Positions 46,401-54,114 of a stretch of 64,000 bases of DNA are shown here, piece after piece. This stretch comes from Verrucomicrobiota bacterium (GTDB taxonomy: Bacteria > Verrucomicrobiota > Verrucomicrobiia > Verrucomicrobiales > Akkermansiaceae), in the NCBI GenBank assembly GCA_030835305.1, contig JAURPJ010000057.1, positions 29,785-93,784 on the forward strand, in the 5' to 3' direction. The notes below the pieces were generated by a model. That model searched no databases. It was not told where the DNA came from and saw only the letters and a program-made list of their open reading frames with translations. The position numbers were made by a program, and so were the translations under genes. Position 1 is the stretch's first letter; each line of letters opens with the position of its first letter.

Positions 46401-48753
46401 CAATGTCGATGCCGCCGAGCTCGCCAACTTCAACTTCCTGACCTTGCAAATGCGCTATGATGACGGCTTCGTCGCGTTTCTCAATGGCACCCGGATCGCG
46501 GCCGGAAATGCCCCTCAAACACTGGCATGGAATTCCAGTGCCACACAGAACAATGACGATGGAATCGCGGTCACATTTCTCGATTTCGAAGCAGATGCCT
46601 ATATTGATGCTCTACAAGCCGGAGAAAACATCCTCGCCATACACGGCCTCAATGGAAACAGCACCAGTAGCGACTTCCTCATCCAGGCCAGACTTTTGGC
46701 AGGAGAGAAGCAAGTCGACCAAGGCGCCTCCGGCGGAAGGCAATATACCGGTCCCATTACCTTGAATGAAACCGCCCGCGTCTTCGCCCGAATCTCCGAT
46801 CCACGCGGAGGAAGCAATCCAGGAGCTGGTGTTCCGGTCGGCACCGGCTGGGGCGCACCCTTGAAATTGGAGGCCCTGATCAACGAAGTCCCGGCAAGCG
46901 CAGCCAATTTTTCGATTCGTGAAATCATGTTCGATCCATACCCCCTCGGTAACGCCCTGACTGATGATAACGCCTTCGAATTTATCGAACTCGAAAATCT
47001 CAGCGACACCACCATCTCTTTGAGGGATGTGGCCTTCACTGATGGAGTGTCCTTCAATTTTTCTTCGGGCTCGCTCCTCTCTCTGGCACCAGGAGAGAAG
47101 ATCCTCGTCGTCAATGACCTCACCGCTTTCAGACAGATCTACGGGACCGGGCGGGACAGCTTCACCGCCGGTGAATTCGAAGGGGCTCTCAACAACGAAG
47201 GCGAACTCCTCGAACTCCGGAACGCCGAAGGCGATCTTATCCAATCCTTCACCTATTCCTCGACGGGTGCGTGGCCGGATCAGGCCGTAAACGGACGCTC
47301 TCTCGTCCTGGTCGACCCGGCCGATCCCGCAAATGGAGCTAGCTGGACCGCCAGCCGCAGCCTCCTCGGATCCCCTGGAACCAGCGAACCGACTCCTGAC
47401 CAAATCCCGGACGTCTTTATCAACGAGGCCCTGACCAATACCGATCCCGATGCGATCGAGATTTTCAATCCCAACCCAACCTCGATTGACATCGGCGGGT
47501 GGTGGCTGACCGACGAACTGAGAAATTACGATAAATTTCGTATTCCGGAAGACACCATCATTCCCCCAGGCGGATTCCTTGTCTTCAACGAGTCCGACTT
47601 TAATCCCTTTCCCGGCACCGAGCCCGGCTTTGAACTCAGCCCTGAAGGTGAAGAAGTCTACCTTATTTCAGCGTCTCCTGCTGGTGATCGAACCGATTAC
47701 GTTGCTGGATTCACCTTCGGAGATGGATCCGAAGGGTTCAGCTTTGGCCGCCATGTCAATTCAGTCGGCGAAGTCAGTTACCCACCACTCCGGTCCCCTT
47801 CATTCAACTTCACGAACAGCGCTCCAAGGGTCGGACCCCTGATCATCACTGAATTGATGTATCATCCCCTCGATGGCGGCTTCGAGTTCATCGAGATTCA
47901 GAACATCTCAGACTCCCCGATTCCACTCGCAGGAGTTCAAGTCAAAGGCGTCGGTTATATTTTCGACACCGGCGCTCCGAATCTGGCACCCGGAGAACTG
48001 GTTCTCTTAGTCCAGGGCGATCCTGCCAACTTCCGTGCAACTTTCAATCCACCAGCAGGAGTAGGCGTCTTCGGCCCATACACCGGCCGACTTTCAAACG
48101 GTGGCGAAAAAATAGACCTGAATTTGCCAGAAGCGAACCCTCAGCCCGGAATGCCGGACCTCATGCCGGCCGTTGACATCGCAGACTACCACGACTCCGC
48201 CCCGTGGCCGATTTCGCCGGACGGAGCCGGGAACACCCTGGAACGAATTCTCCCAGCAACTTACGGAGCTGATCCTGCGAGCTGGCGAGCTTCCAGCCAA
48301 TTAGGAGGCACACCGGGAGTCGTTGCCCCCTCACCAAGCCTCGACTGGCGTGCTGCCTACTTCACCGAGGCCGAACTCCTTGACCCAACTATCTCGGCTC
48401 CACTCGCCGATGCCGATTTCGACGGCGTAAACAACTTGCTCGAACACGCCTTCGGCACCGATTTACGGGACGCCTCTTCCTTCCAACTTCCAACCATAGC
48501 CATCGCCACCGAAGGAGAAACAGCCTACGCCGAAATCACCTACCGCATCCGACAAGGCCTCACCAAATTCGACCTTGTAATCGAGACTGCAAATAATCTC
48601 ACCGATTGGACGGATTCCGATGCGGATTTTATCGTTCAACAAAGGATCGAAAACGAAGATGGCACCTCGACGATTATTACTCGTGAGGTCACTCCAGCTT
48701 CAACGACAGGCAGGCGTCACTTTCGCCTGCGCGTGAATGCGATTACCCCGTAG
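43450..48753 (+). CDS. giant secreted CotH-kinase / lamin-tail-domain protein
   Basis: 1767 residues with a signal peptide ending near residue 37 (A-L-A-A). Domains in order: lamin-tail domain (~40-150, N-D-K-S-L-Y-D-E-D-G-E-S-S-D-W-M-E-I); beta-sandwich with D-D-G-F-A-A-Y-L-N-G-T; chitobiase C-terminal-like fold (T-T-N-G-D-V-P-T); CotH kinase-like domain (~460-800: K-T-R-G-S-S-S, R-N-A-F-I-Y-N-L, F-M-E-K-I-T-R-D-N-D-R, W-D-F-D-R-S-M-D); second chitobiase-like piece (W-Y-T-L-D-G-T-D-P); second beta-sandwich; three further lamin-tail domains (~1160-1590). The last ~160 residues contain D-A-D-F-D-G-V-N-N, a calcium-loop-like turn. CotH proteins are atypical kinases that can phosphorylate extracellular proteins. 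No PEP-CTERM or sortase anchor is seen. Confidence 0.85.
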   Translation: MNTFSLPGWTVASLIRAHSFAFLSVLCLCVPITEALAAPVIVEFMASNDKSLYDEDGESSDWMEIFNPDPNPVDIGGWFLTNDRGVLNKWELPQNTILPSGGSLIIFASDKDRKGGELHTNFKLNRDAGGYLALVETDGRTIAFEYPNYPEQFDDFSYGLAQTGSGSAVTLIPENSICSLLVPNSDIGVIWRNRIFDDSSWAPANTGVGYDYGNLIGSNADVQSQMDEINGSVYIRVPFTVDDPAALTSLTLRMKYDDGFAAYLNGTLVASAQAPANPQWNSLATGDHPDSSALVFVDFNITADLNLLERGSNVLAIQGLNGTLGSSDLLILPQLDATTAATNPGLGGADYFQIATPATTNGTNQGLPAEAVSFSIPGRGFTGTLSLALSVTSPSAQIRFTTNGDVPTLSSPLYTGSPINITSSQIIRARAYESTLAPGPVVEAGYIKLASSAESFTSDIPVVIMERFSGGPTASNGKAYVFFAFFEPDPGTGITTLNKPYALGTRGGYKTRGSSSAGFEKKAYSIEAWNEDNRNKDISPLGMPEESDWILNARSTFDRSLMRNAFIYNLSNQTGRYAVRTRFVELFLNTNGGDLQYGTSSSFDYDGVYTFMEKITRDNDRVDVERLPDSVATEPGIGGGYIMKIDRLDPGDGGLNAGGFTLGWVYPKEEDATAEQAAWLRNHLNSMSTSLSEGNYEEYIDPLAWVDHHLLNVLALNADALRLSTYFHKKRTGKVEFGPVWDFDRSMDSTDGRDNNPTTWSGGTNYYTFNWWNQLFNHEEFWQLYIDRYFELRKDIWTNANVEQIINTYTAELDQAQVRNFQRWSNQPRFGGYSEEVNHLRNWVTRRLNWMDGQFVPEPSANLESGIFPAGTTLTLSGDLTNGRSIWYTLDGTDPRFTSNTTILSTETLVDITTPVRAIVPTSDIGTNWRGGNEPYDDDTWISGANGVGFDNATTYDPYIDINFEAPNPVMSGVNTSAFVRIPFNVDAAELANFNFLTLQMRYDDGFVAFLNGTRIAAGNAPQTLAWNSSATQNNDDGIAVTFLDFEADAYIDALQAGENILAIHGLNGNSTSSDFLIQARLLAGEKQVDQGASGGRQYTGPITLNETARVFARISDPRGGSNPGAGVPVGTGWGAPLKLEALINEVPASAANFSIREIMFDPYPLGNALTDDNAFEFIELENLSDTTISLRDVAFTDGVSFNFSSGSLLSLAPGEKILVVNDLTAFRQIYGTGRDSFTAGEFEGALNNEGELLELRNAEGDLIQSFTYSSTGAWPDQAVNGRSLVLVDPADPANGASWTASRSLLGSPGTSEPTPDQIPDVFINEALTNTDPDAIEIFNPNPTSIDIGGWWLTDELRNYDKFRIPEDTIIPPGGFLVFNESDFNPFPGTEPGFELSPEGEEVYLISASPAGDRTDYVAGFTFGDGSEGFSFGRHVNSVGEVSYPPLRSPSFNFTNSAPRVGPLIITELMYHPLDGGFEFIEIQNISDSPIPLAGVQVKGVGYIFDTGAPNLAPGELVLLVQGDPANFRATFNPPAGVGVFGPYTGRLSNGGEKIDLNLPEANPQPGMPDLMPAVDIADYHDSAPWPISPDGAGNTLERILPATYGADPASWRASSQLGGTPGVVAPSPSLDWRAAYFTEAELLDPTISAPLADADFDGVNNLLEHAFGTDLRDASSFQLPTIAIATEGETAYAEITYRIRQGLTKFDLVIETANNLTDWTDSDADFIVQQRIENEDGTSTIITREVTPASTTGRRHFRLRVNAITP

Positions 48754-48814
48754 CTAGCAAAGCCCTTTTTTAAAATGTAAGCCGCCCGGTTCAGTCAATT
48801 CACCGCACCCCCTC

Positions 48815-49332
48815 GAGATCGTAACAATTCCCATACCCTCTCCTCCACTCGGTGTCGTTATCGAGGTTAAAGCGGCCGGAGTCTGCAAGAGTAACTGGCA
48901 CGCGCGGCAAGGGCAAGACCTGGACATCAAAAACCTCCCCCATATTCCTGGCCACGAATTGTCCGGTACTATCGCGGCACTCGGGGAAGGAGTCACGGGT
49001 TGGGAACTGACTCAAAACTGCGGATCCCACTGGGAACCATCATCGCAAAGGAATTAAAACTCATCGGCAGCCACGGCATGGGCGCCGCTGCCTATCCTGA
49101 ATTATTAGGCCATATCGCGGACGGATCACTTGCTCCCGGAAAGTTCATCGCCAATTTAATCAGCCTCGAGCCCCCCGACGCTCTCCGCCAATTGGGATCA
49201 TTCCAAACCAACCCCGGGCTAACCGATATCATTCATTTTTCAGGGCGGAATCGGATGGGAGAACCAAAGACTTTGGTTTTTCCCCGGGTTTTAAAAGTAG
49301 CAATGTCTCCTCTCCTCTCTATCTTGATCTAG
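48815..49332 (+). pseudogene. zinc-dependent alcohol dehydrogenase remnant with internal deletion and frameshift
   Basis: Two pieces of one MDR-family dehydrogenase are joined. The N-terminal piece (about 48815-48999) reads G-V-V-I-E-V-K-A-A-G-V-C-K-S-N-W-H, then I-P-G-H-E-L-S-G-T-I, i.e. the catalytic-zinc half without a start codon. The C-terminal piece, in a different frame from about 49000, reads P-L-G-T-I-I-A-K-E-L-K-L-I-G-S-H-G-M and ends near L-T-D-I-I-H-F. The Rossmann NAD-binding core and structural zinc loop, roughly 180-200 residues, are gone. The frame then runs on ~25 codons past the normal end. It lies between the CotH gene and fxsA. Confidence 0.75.
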
Positions 49333-49335
49333 ACC

Positions 49336-49785
49336 GTGTTAGGAAAACTTCTTCTACTCTTTATCCTCGTCCCGGTGGCTGAGCTCTACCTCTTCCTGAC
49401 TCTGGGAGAAGAACTGGGCGTGAAGAACACCATTGCGATCATCATCATCACCGCCATTCTTGGAGCCGCCCTCACCAAATCGCAGGGACGCCGGGCTCTG
49501 CAGAAGTTCCAACAAGCCACCGCAGAAGGCCGAATGCCCGCCAAGGAAGCACTGGAAGGACTTATGATTCTCCTCGCCGGTGCGGTCCTCATCACCCCCG
49601 GCTTTCTTACCGACACGGTGGGCTTTCTTCTCCTCGTTCAGCCCGTCCGCACCTCCGTGGCAGGATTCCTTGGCAAACGCCTGAAAGGTAAAATTCAAAT
49701 CATCACTCCCGGCATGCCGCCTCAAGACCCTGAGGAAGAACGGCCAAAGTCCAAACTCGATGACGGAAACGTGATCGACGTTTAA
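49336..49785 (+). CDS. fxsA: FxsA family membrane protein
   Basis: 149 residues from a GTG. The FxsA family is recognisable by P-V-A-E-L-Y-L-F near residue 13, G-A-A-L-T-K-S-Q-G-R-R-A in the first cytoplasmic loop, and L-L-I-L-L-A-type helix 3 followed by I-T-P-G-F-L-T-D-T-V-G-F-L-L-L. Three to four membrane helices are followed by a charged cytoplasmic tail. In E. coli, overproduced FxsA relieves phage T7 exclusion by F plasmid; the cellular function is unknown. It begins directly after a decayed dehydrogenase and 25 bp before a decayed protease gene. Confidence 0.9.
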   Translation: MLGKLLLLFILVPVAELYLFLTLGEELGVKNTIAIIIITAILGAALTKSQGRRALQKFQQATAEGRMPAKEALEGLMILLAGAVLITPGFLTDTVGFLLLVQPVRTSVAGFLGKRLKGKIQIITPGMPPQDPEEERPKSKLDDGNVIDV

Positions 49786-49810
49786 TCACCCACCCTTTAA
49801 GATCCCCGGC

Positions 49811-50651
49811 ATGCGTCTGGACAATCAGAGAGAAAGCACAAATGTCGAGCGTCGCCGTGGAGGTAGGAGCAAGGCCGACATGGGTGGCGGAGTCGGGACC
49901 ATCGTGATGGCCCTTGTCGCCATTTTTTTGTTCAATGAGGATCCTCAAAAGGCCCTCAGCCAAATGGGGCAGGGCCATTCCCAACAAAGGGATGCGAAGC
50001 CTCTGACTCCCCGGCAGGAGGCGATGGGATGTCTAGACCCAAATTTTCTGTGAAGCCGGGTCCGAATATCGAACTCCGAAACTCGTGAACTACTATGTTA
50101 TGACACGTATGAAAGTCGGTGGTTTTGCTGATTCGCGAATGGGGCCGTTTTATCTTCTTGCTGAAGAAACGGTCTGTCTCGACACTTCATTCTTTGACCA
50201 GATGGACCGCAAACTTGGCGAGGGTGGAGACTTCGCTTACGCCTACGTCATTGCTCATGAAGCAGGACACCATATTCAAAAACTCACGGGCAAGACAGAC
50301 TTCGTCCACAGCAAAAAAGGACGTATTTCCGAAATTGAGTATAACCGTCTCTCTGTTCGTCTGGAGCTTCAGGCTGACTTCTACGCAGGGGTCTGGGCCC
50401 ACCATGACAACGAAAATTATCGACGCGAGCATGGCGTGAATCGCCTTGAACCAGGTGACGTTCAGGAAGCCATGAACTCTGCGAAGGCCATCGGCGACGA
50501 CACCCTTCAAAAAAACGCGGGTCAACGGGTACAGCCTGAGACCTTTAACCATGGTACTTCAGAACAAAGAATGCGCTGGTTTAACAGAGGACTGCGCACC
50601 GGAGATATCAACCAAGGGGACACTTTTTCAATGCCCTACAACCAACTCTAG
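49811..50651 (+). pseudogene. YpfJ-type neutral zinc metallopeptidase disrupted by a small deletion/frameshift
   Basis: The N-terminal part (49811-50053, 80 codons) has the family start R-E-S-T-N-V-E-R-R-R-G, one membrane helix and L-D-P-N-F-L, then TGA. The rest continues in another frame, open from just after a TAG at 50034: E-Y-R-T-P-K-L-V, G-P-F-Y, zinc-binding A-H-E-A-G-H-H, and the family C-terminus E-Q-R-M-R-W-F-N-R-G-L. Compared with normal members, only about 13-16 residues around the V-V-L-A-D-T-E-D-V-W segment are missing at the join. The missing piece and frame change are consistent with a deletion near the ATTTTCTGTGAAG junction. A GTG at 50085 could start the second part, but without the N-terminal anchor. 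Confidence 0.75.
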
Positions 50652-50654
50652 CTT

Positions 50655-51125
50655 ATGGCCGCGCCCCAGGAAGTAGCTGAACCCCACAAGGAACTCCGCT
50701 TCACCCGGGCCGGGCAGGCCCAGGGTTTCATTGTCATCGCCGCGGTCTCATTTGCCTTCTTTCTCCTGATCGGGCTCACATGGTTCATGGGCCACCCCAC
50801 CTTCACGTGGTGGATGGCACTCCCGTTTCTCGTCCTCGCAGCCATTCTGACCAAAGTCTCCGCCCACTGTGCCCGTCACGCCTACCTCATCCTCACCCCC
50901 CTGGGCCTGGAAATTTTCCCTCTCATCAAACCACGGAAGAACCTGAACTTGGTTTACTGGACGCAAATCAAGGACGCGGAATTCGACGACGAACTCACCG
51001 CCCTCAAGCTCCATTTCAACGAGGACCAGAGCGCAGGGATCATCCTTTCCCTAAAGCCCATCCCCACGAAAAAGCGCCCTCTTTTGAAGAAGGCGCTTGA
51101 AGGTCGTCTGGCGGAAAAAACGTAG
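50655..51125 (+). CDS. hypothetical protein with two membrane helices
   Basis: 156 residues, not recognised as a named family. Two hydrophobic helices (~25-45 and ~50-67) are followed by a soluble C-terminal part with alternating strands (L-I-L-T-P-L-G-L-E-I-F-P-L, Y-W-T-Q-I-K-D-A-E-F) that resembles the membrane-anchored PH-like domains found in many small bacterial proteins. The ATG lies 4 bp after the disrupted protease gene, so it was probably co-transcribed with it. Confidence 0.6.
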   Translation: MAAPQEVAEPHKELRFTRAGQAQGFIVIAAVSFAFFLLIGLTWFMGHPTFTWWMALPFLVLAAILTKVSAHCARHAYLILTPLGLEIFPLIKPRKNLNLVYWTQIKDAEFDDELTALKLHFNEDQSAGIILSLKPIPTKKRPLLKKALEGRLAEKT

Positions 51126-51165
51126 CACCATCGTTCCCGCTTATTTCCTTTCAGCGGTCATAGAT

Positions 51166-51183
51166 GCAGGATGCCTGCGCTAC
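51166..51183. repeat. dispersed palindromic element, copy 2
   Basis: GCAGG (51166-51170) and CCTGC (51174-51178) form an inverted repeat around ATG, followed by GCTAC. Layout matches the copy at 27472. It overlaps the stop codon of the convergent peroxiredoxin gene. Confidence 0.5.
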
Positions 51184-51683
51184 TTGGCTGCGGCAATTGC
51201 CTTAAGAACATCCGCTCCCTGCGTCGACGTCGCACCTTTGTCGTCCCGCCAGACCAGCTTTCCATCCTTAAAGAGCATTGCGCGGCGGGCCGTGAACATC
51301 CCGCCTCTTACTGCGATCCCAAGTTTTCTGGCAATCTCACCACCCGGATCAGAGATTAAATCATAGGGTAACTTGTTCTTGTCTTTAAATTTCTTCTGGG
51401 TCTCCGGCTTGTCCGTGGACATTCCAAACACCGTCACCTTTTTCCCGGCCAATTCCTCGAATGCGTCCCGCACCGAACATGCCTGGCTCGTTCATCCGCC
51501 GGTCAGAGCCTTGGGATAAGTAAAGATCACGAGCCACTGGTGGCCTTCCGCTGCTTTGATGACAACTTCCTTACCGTCTTGATTCTTCCCTTTGAGTTCC
51601 GGAAGCTTTGTGCCCACTTTCATTGGCTCCGCATTGAGCGAAAACCCGGAAAGCAAAGTCAGGAACATGGTCTTGATTTTCAT
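51180..51683 (-). CDS. exported peroxiredoxin, predicted selenoprotein (in-frame TGA at the peroxidatic Cys position)
   Basis: Read through the TGA at 51494-51492, the frame gives 167 residues: a signal peptide (F-L-T-L-L-S-G-F-S-L-N-A), then a BCP/AhpC-TSA fold (V-G-T-K-L-P-E-L, V-I-F-T-Y-P-K-A-L-T-G-G). Sec would be residue 64, in place of the peroxidatic Cys of the P-G-C-T motif, followed by T-S-Q-A-C69, which keeps the resolving Cys five residues later. The fold continues (F-G-M-S-T-D-K-P, Y-D-L-I-S-D-P-G-G) to a TAG stop. Conventional calling splits it into 63- and 97-codon pieces with the active site lost. It probably reduces hydroperoxides in the periplasm. The second half alone would not be functional. 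Confidence 0.85.
51465..51478 (-). promoter_or_regulatory. candidate SECIS hairpin of the peroxiredoxin selenoprotein
   Basis: On the - strand, GTTC pairs with GGAC around a GGTGCG loop; one more U-G pair extends it to five. The loop starts 18 nt after the TGA and begins GGT, as bacterial SECIS loops do. The stem is shorter than that of the ArsC-like gene, so support is moderate. Confidence 0.45.
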
Positions 51684-51760
51684 GGACTTGAGACTAACTC
51701 CTTTCCGCCCGTTCGCAATAACCGGTTTCCCTGAACAGATTTCCTGTTAGGATCCGCCCC

Positions 51761-52645
51761 GTGTCCGATCTCAAAGCTTATCTCAAAGACCAACAAGTTC
51801 TCGTCGATGACGCCCTGAACCAATTTCTCCCCCGCGTCACCGTCCGCCCCAAAACCGTGCACCAGGGAATGCGCTACTCCATCTTTGCGGGCGGCAAGCG
51901 CCTCCGTCCCATTCTTACCCTTGCTGCCGCTGAAGCCTGCGGCGGCGAAATGAAGAACGCCCTCCCGCCCGCCTGTTCGGTCGAAATCATGCACACCTAC
52001 TCGCTCGTTCACGACGACCTCCCCTGTATGGATGACGACGACCTCCGCCGCGGGCGCCCCACTTCCCACAAGGTTTACGGAGAAGGCATGGCCGTCCTTA
52101 TTGGCGACGCGCTCCTCACTGAAGCATTCACCATCCTCGCCGAAACCCCTCCCACCAAACGATACGACCTCAAGGATATCCTTCTGGAATTTTCGATCTG
52201 CGGTGGCTCGCGCAAACTCATCGGCGGGCAGGTGCTTGATCTCGAAGGCGAGGGCAAGGAACTCTCAAAAGCCCAACTCGTTCGCATCCACGAAAACAAG
52301 ACCGCAGCGCTTCTGACCACCTCACTTCGTCTTGGCGGCATGACGGCGAACGCCACCCCGCGCCAACTCGACGCCCTCACCGCCTTCGGCTACAATCTCG
52401 GACTGGCCTTCCAGGTCATCGACGACATTCTCGATGTCACCCAATCGACCGCACAACTTGGCAAAACCGCAGGCAAAGATGAAGCCGTCGAGAAGGCCAC
52501 CTACCCGTCCATCCTTGGACTCGACAAATCGAAAAACGAAGCCGCCCGTCTCACCCGCAAAGCGCTCGAAGCTCTCGCCGTCTTCGGGCGAAAAGGCAAA
52601 CGCCTGGAAGAAATCGCCCACTATCTCCTCGACCGGGAGTTCTAG
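51761..52645 (+). CDS. ispA: farnesyl/geranylgeranyl-type polyprenyl diphosphate synthase
   Basis: 294 residues from a GTG; an AGGA lies ~10 nt upstream. The trans-prenyltransferase motifs are complete: G-G-K-R-L-R-P at 44-50, first Asp-rich motif D85-D-L-P-C-M-D-D-D-D-L-R-R-G (the DDx4D spacing of bacterial farnesyl diphosphate synthases), G-G-Q-V-L-D, and second Asp-rich motif I-D-D-I-L-D with a K-T-A-G-K-D-E segment. It condenses isopentenyl diphosphate with allylic diphosphates in the cytoplasm, supplying precursors for undecaprenyl and quinone side chains. ispA is the best-fitting symbol by motif, though chain length cannot be settled by eye. Confidence 0.9.
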   Translation: MSDLKAYLKDQQVLVDDALNQFLPRVTVRPKTVHQGMRYSIFAGGKRLRPILTLAAAEACGGEMKNALPPACSVEIMHTYSLVHDDLPCMDDDDLRRGRPTSHKVYGEGMAVLIGDALLTEAFTILAETPPTKRYDLKDILLEFSICGGSRKLIGGQVLDLEGEGKELSKAQLVRIHENKTAALLTTSLRLGGMTANATPRQLDALTAFGYNLGLAFQVIDDILDVTQSTAQLGKTAGKDEAVEKATYPSILGLDKSKNEAARLTRKALEALAVFGRKGKRLEEIAHYLLDREF

Positions 52646-52724
52646 CAAATGCGTGGTTTGGGCGTAAACCCCAGCAACAGGAACTTCGAGCTTTCAGGCC
52701 AGACACCGGGCATCACCCCCGTCC

Positions 52725-53900
52725 TCAAAACAACTCTTGCTGCCCGTGCAAAGGAAACTCACCCGACGCCATCCGCGATTGCAGCTTCTTCCAAAAACTA
52801 AAAAAGCCGGACTTCGCAAAGGATCTCAAGTAACGATCCTCAGGACGAAGCACCAAGCTCCATTCCAAGCCAGCCTCACTCAACGAATTCAAGCGATCAT
52901 AAAGCGGCCCAACCTCCGGACGCAGAGCAAGAACTTCTGCACCTCCATTTCCTTTGGCCCAAGCAATTAAGTCGTCAACCCGCTCCACCGAAGCCCCATA
53001 GTGCTTTTCCGCACGTGCCGCCACATCGTTCAGGGCCGTTCCCAACCACTCCTTTTGTAACTTCGACTTTCCGCCGAACTCACCCGTCACGACAATCTTC
53101 GATGGCTGGTAATCCCCCAACGGTGAGCTTTCTGGATTCAAATCCTCTTCATGAATCCACAATACCTTCCCAGCCTTCGAGATCTCCACCTCGGGAAGTG
53201 AAGCCCTCGTCACCTCGAGCCGCTCCATATCCGCGGGCACGAGCGCAGTTGGATTCTCCAGCAATTTAAGTCCCGTTGAATCGAGTAATTCCGAAGCCAA
53301 ATATTTTTCGATATTGCTCCGTCTCGGGAGATACGTTTTCCCGGGTGTTTGTAACCCGGCCACCCAGCGCCAGGAAAGTGTGTTCGAAGCCGGATCAAAA
53401 TCCAGCAAGTGGTCCTGAAAAAACTTTGCCCCAAGCTCCCAGGGCAATCGGGCGACATGAACCCAGTATGCGGAAAACCACATTCGGGCATGGTTGTGAA
53501 GATAGCCCGTCTCCACCAGTTCGCGCGCGAAATCATTCATCACCGCCACCGGACCCTTGCCCTGCCGGATCATTTCAGCATCAGGATGGTCCTCAATCGC
53601 CTCAAGATAGTTGGTCCAAACCTGTGGCCGCAGCGAAAGCCAGCCTTTCCAGTAAGTCCGCCAATAAACCTCCTGGGTAAACTTCTCGACCGTCGACGGG
53701 GCATACTTTGCCAAAGGTGCGGCCGCCACCTCCCACTCGGTCAGAAGCCGATGTCGAACCGCCGCCGACAAGCAGGAAACATTCCCATGTCCCGGGACGA
53801 CGTGATTGCGTTCTCTCGAATAGCGTCCGGCCCGGCTTGTAAATTCACGGAGGCTCTCCAAAGCCTGATCTCTGGTGTTCGGAAAATTCACCGCCAACAA
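52725..53900 (-). CDS. photolyase/cryptochrome-like FAD-binding protein, apparently circularly permuted
   Basis: 391 residues from TTG 53900; a GTG at 53891 is an alternative. The protein opens with the helical FAD-binding domain of photolyases (F-P-N-T-R-D-Q-A-L, R-A-G-R-Y-S-R-E-R-N, S-C-L-S-A-A-V-R-H-R-L, W-R-T-Y-W-K-G, N-D-F-A-R-E-L-V-E-T-G-Y-L-H-N-H-A-R-M-W). The alpha/beta antenna domain that normally precedes it is missing. Instead a Rossmann-like region follows at ~235-390 (G-K-V-L-W-I-H-E-E-D-L-N-P, A-E-V-L-A-L-R-P-E-V-G-P-L-Y-D-R), which resembles that domain moved to the C-terminus. A role in DNA repair or light sensing is inferred from fold only. Confidence 0.75.
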   Translation of the reverse strand: MLAVNFPNTRDQALESLREFTSRAGRYSRERNHVVPGHGNVSCLSAAVRHRLLTEWEVAAAPLAKYAPSTVEKFTQEVYWRTYWKGWLSLRPQVWTNYLEAIEDHPDAEMIRQGKGPVAVMNDFARELVETGYLHNHARMWFSAYWVHVARLPWELGAKFFQDHLLDFDPASNTLSWRWVAGLQTPGKTYLPRRSNIEKYLASELLDSTGLKLLENPTALVPADMERLEVTRASLPEVEISKAGKVLWIHEEDLNPESSPLGDYQPSKIVVTGEFGGKSKLQKEWLGTALNDVAARAEKHYGASVERVDDLIAWAKGNGGAEVLALRPEVGPLYDRLNSLSEAGLEWSLVLRPEDRYLRSFAKSGFFSFWKKLQSRMASGEFPLHGQQELF

Positions 53901-54114
53901 TCAGCGCCTTTTCGGAAACGGCAACCAATCAGGAATCAACGACACGGACTTTTACAAAGACAGAGGTCTGTGAAAATCCGAGTCCCAAAAGAGAGCAACA
54001 GGTCCTCTTTGTGGTTGGAGGGGGCTCTTTGCGGCCGGGGAAGCTTTCGGATGCCTTGCCAAAATTAGGAGCGTTTTCACGCAATCGTAGTAGTCCCGCG
54101 AGGCACCACCCGCC

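Noticed and set aside
50051..50053. TGA in the YpfJ-type gene as a third selenocysteine codon
   Set aside because: The sequence after the TGA in that frame is unrelated to the family; the homologous continuation is in another frame, so this is a deletion/frameshift.
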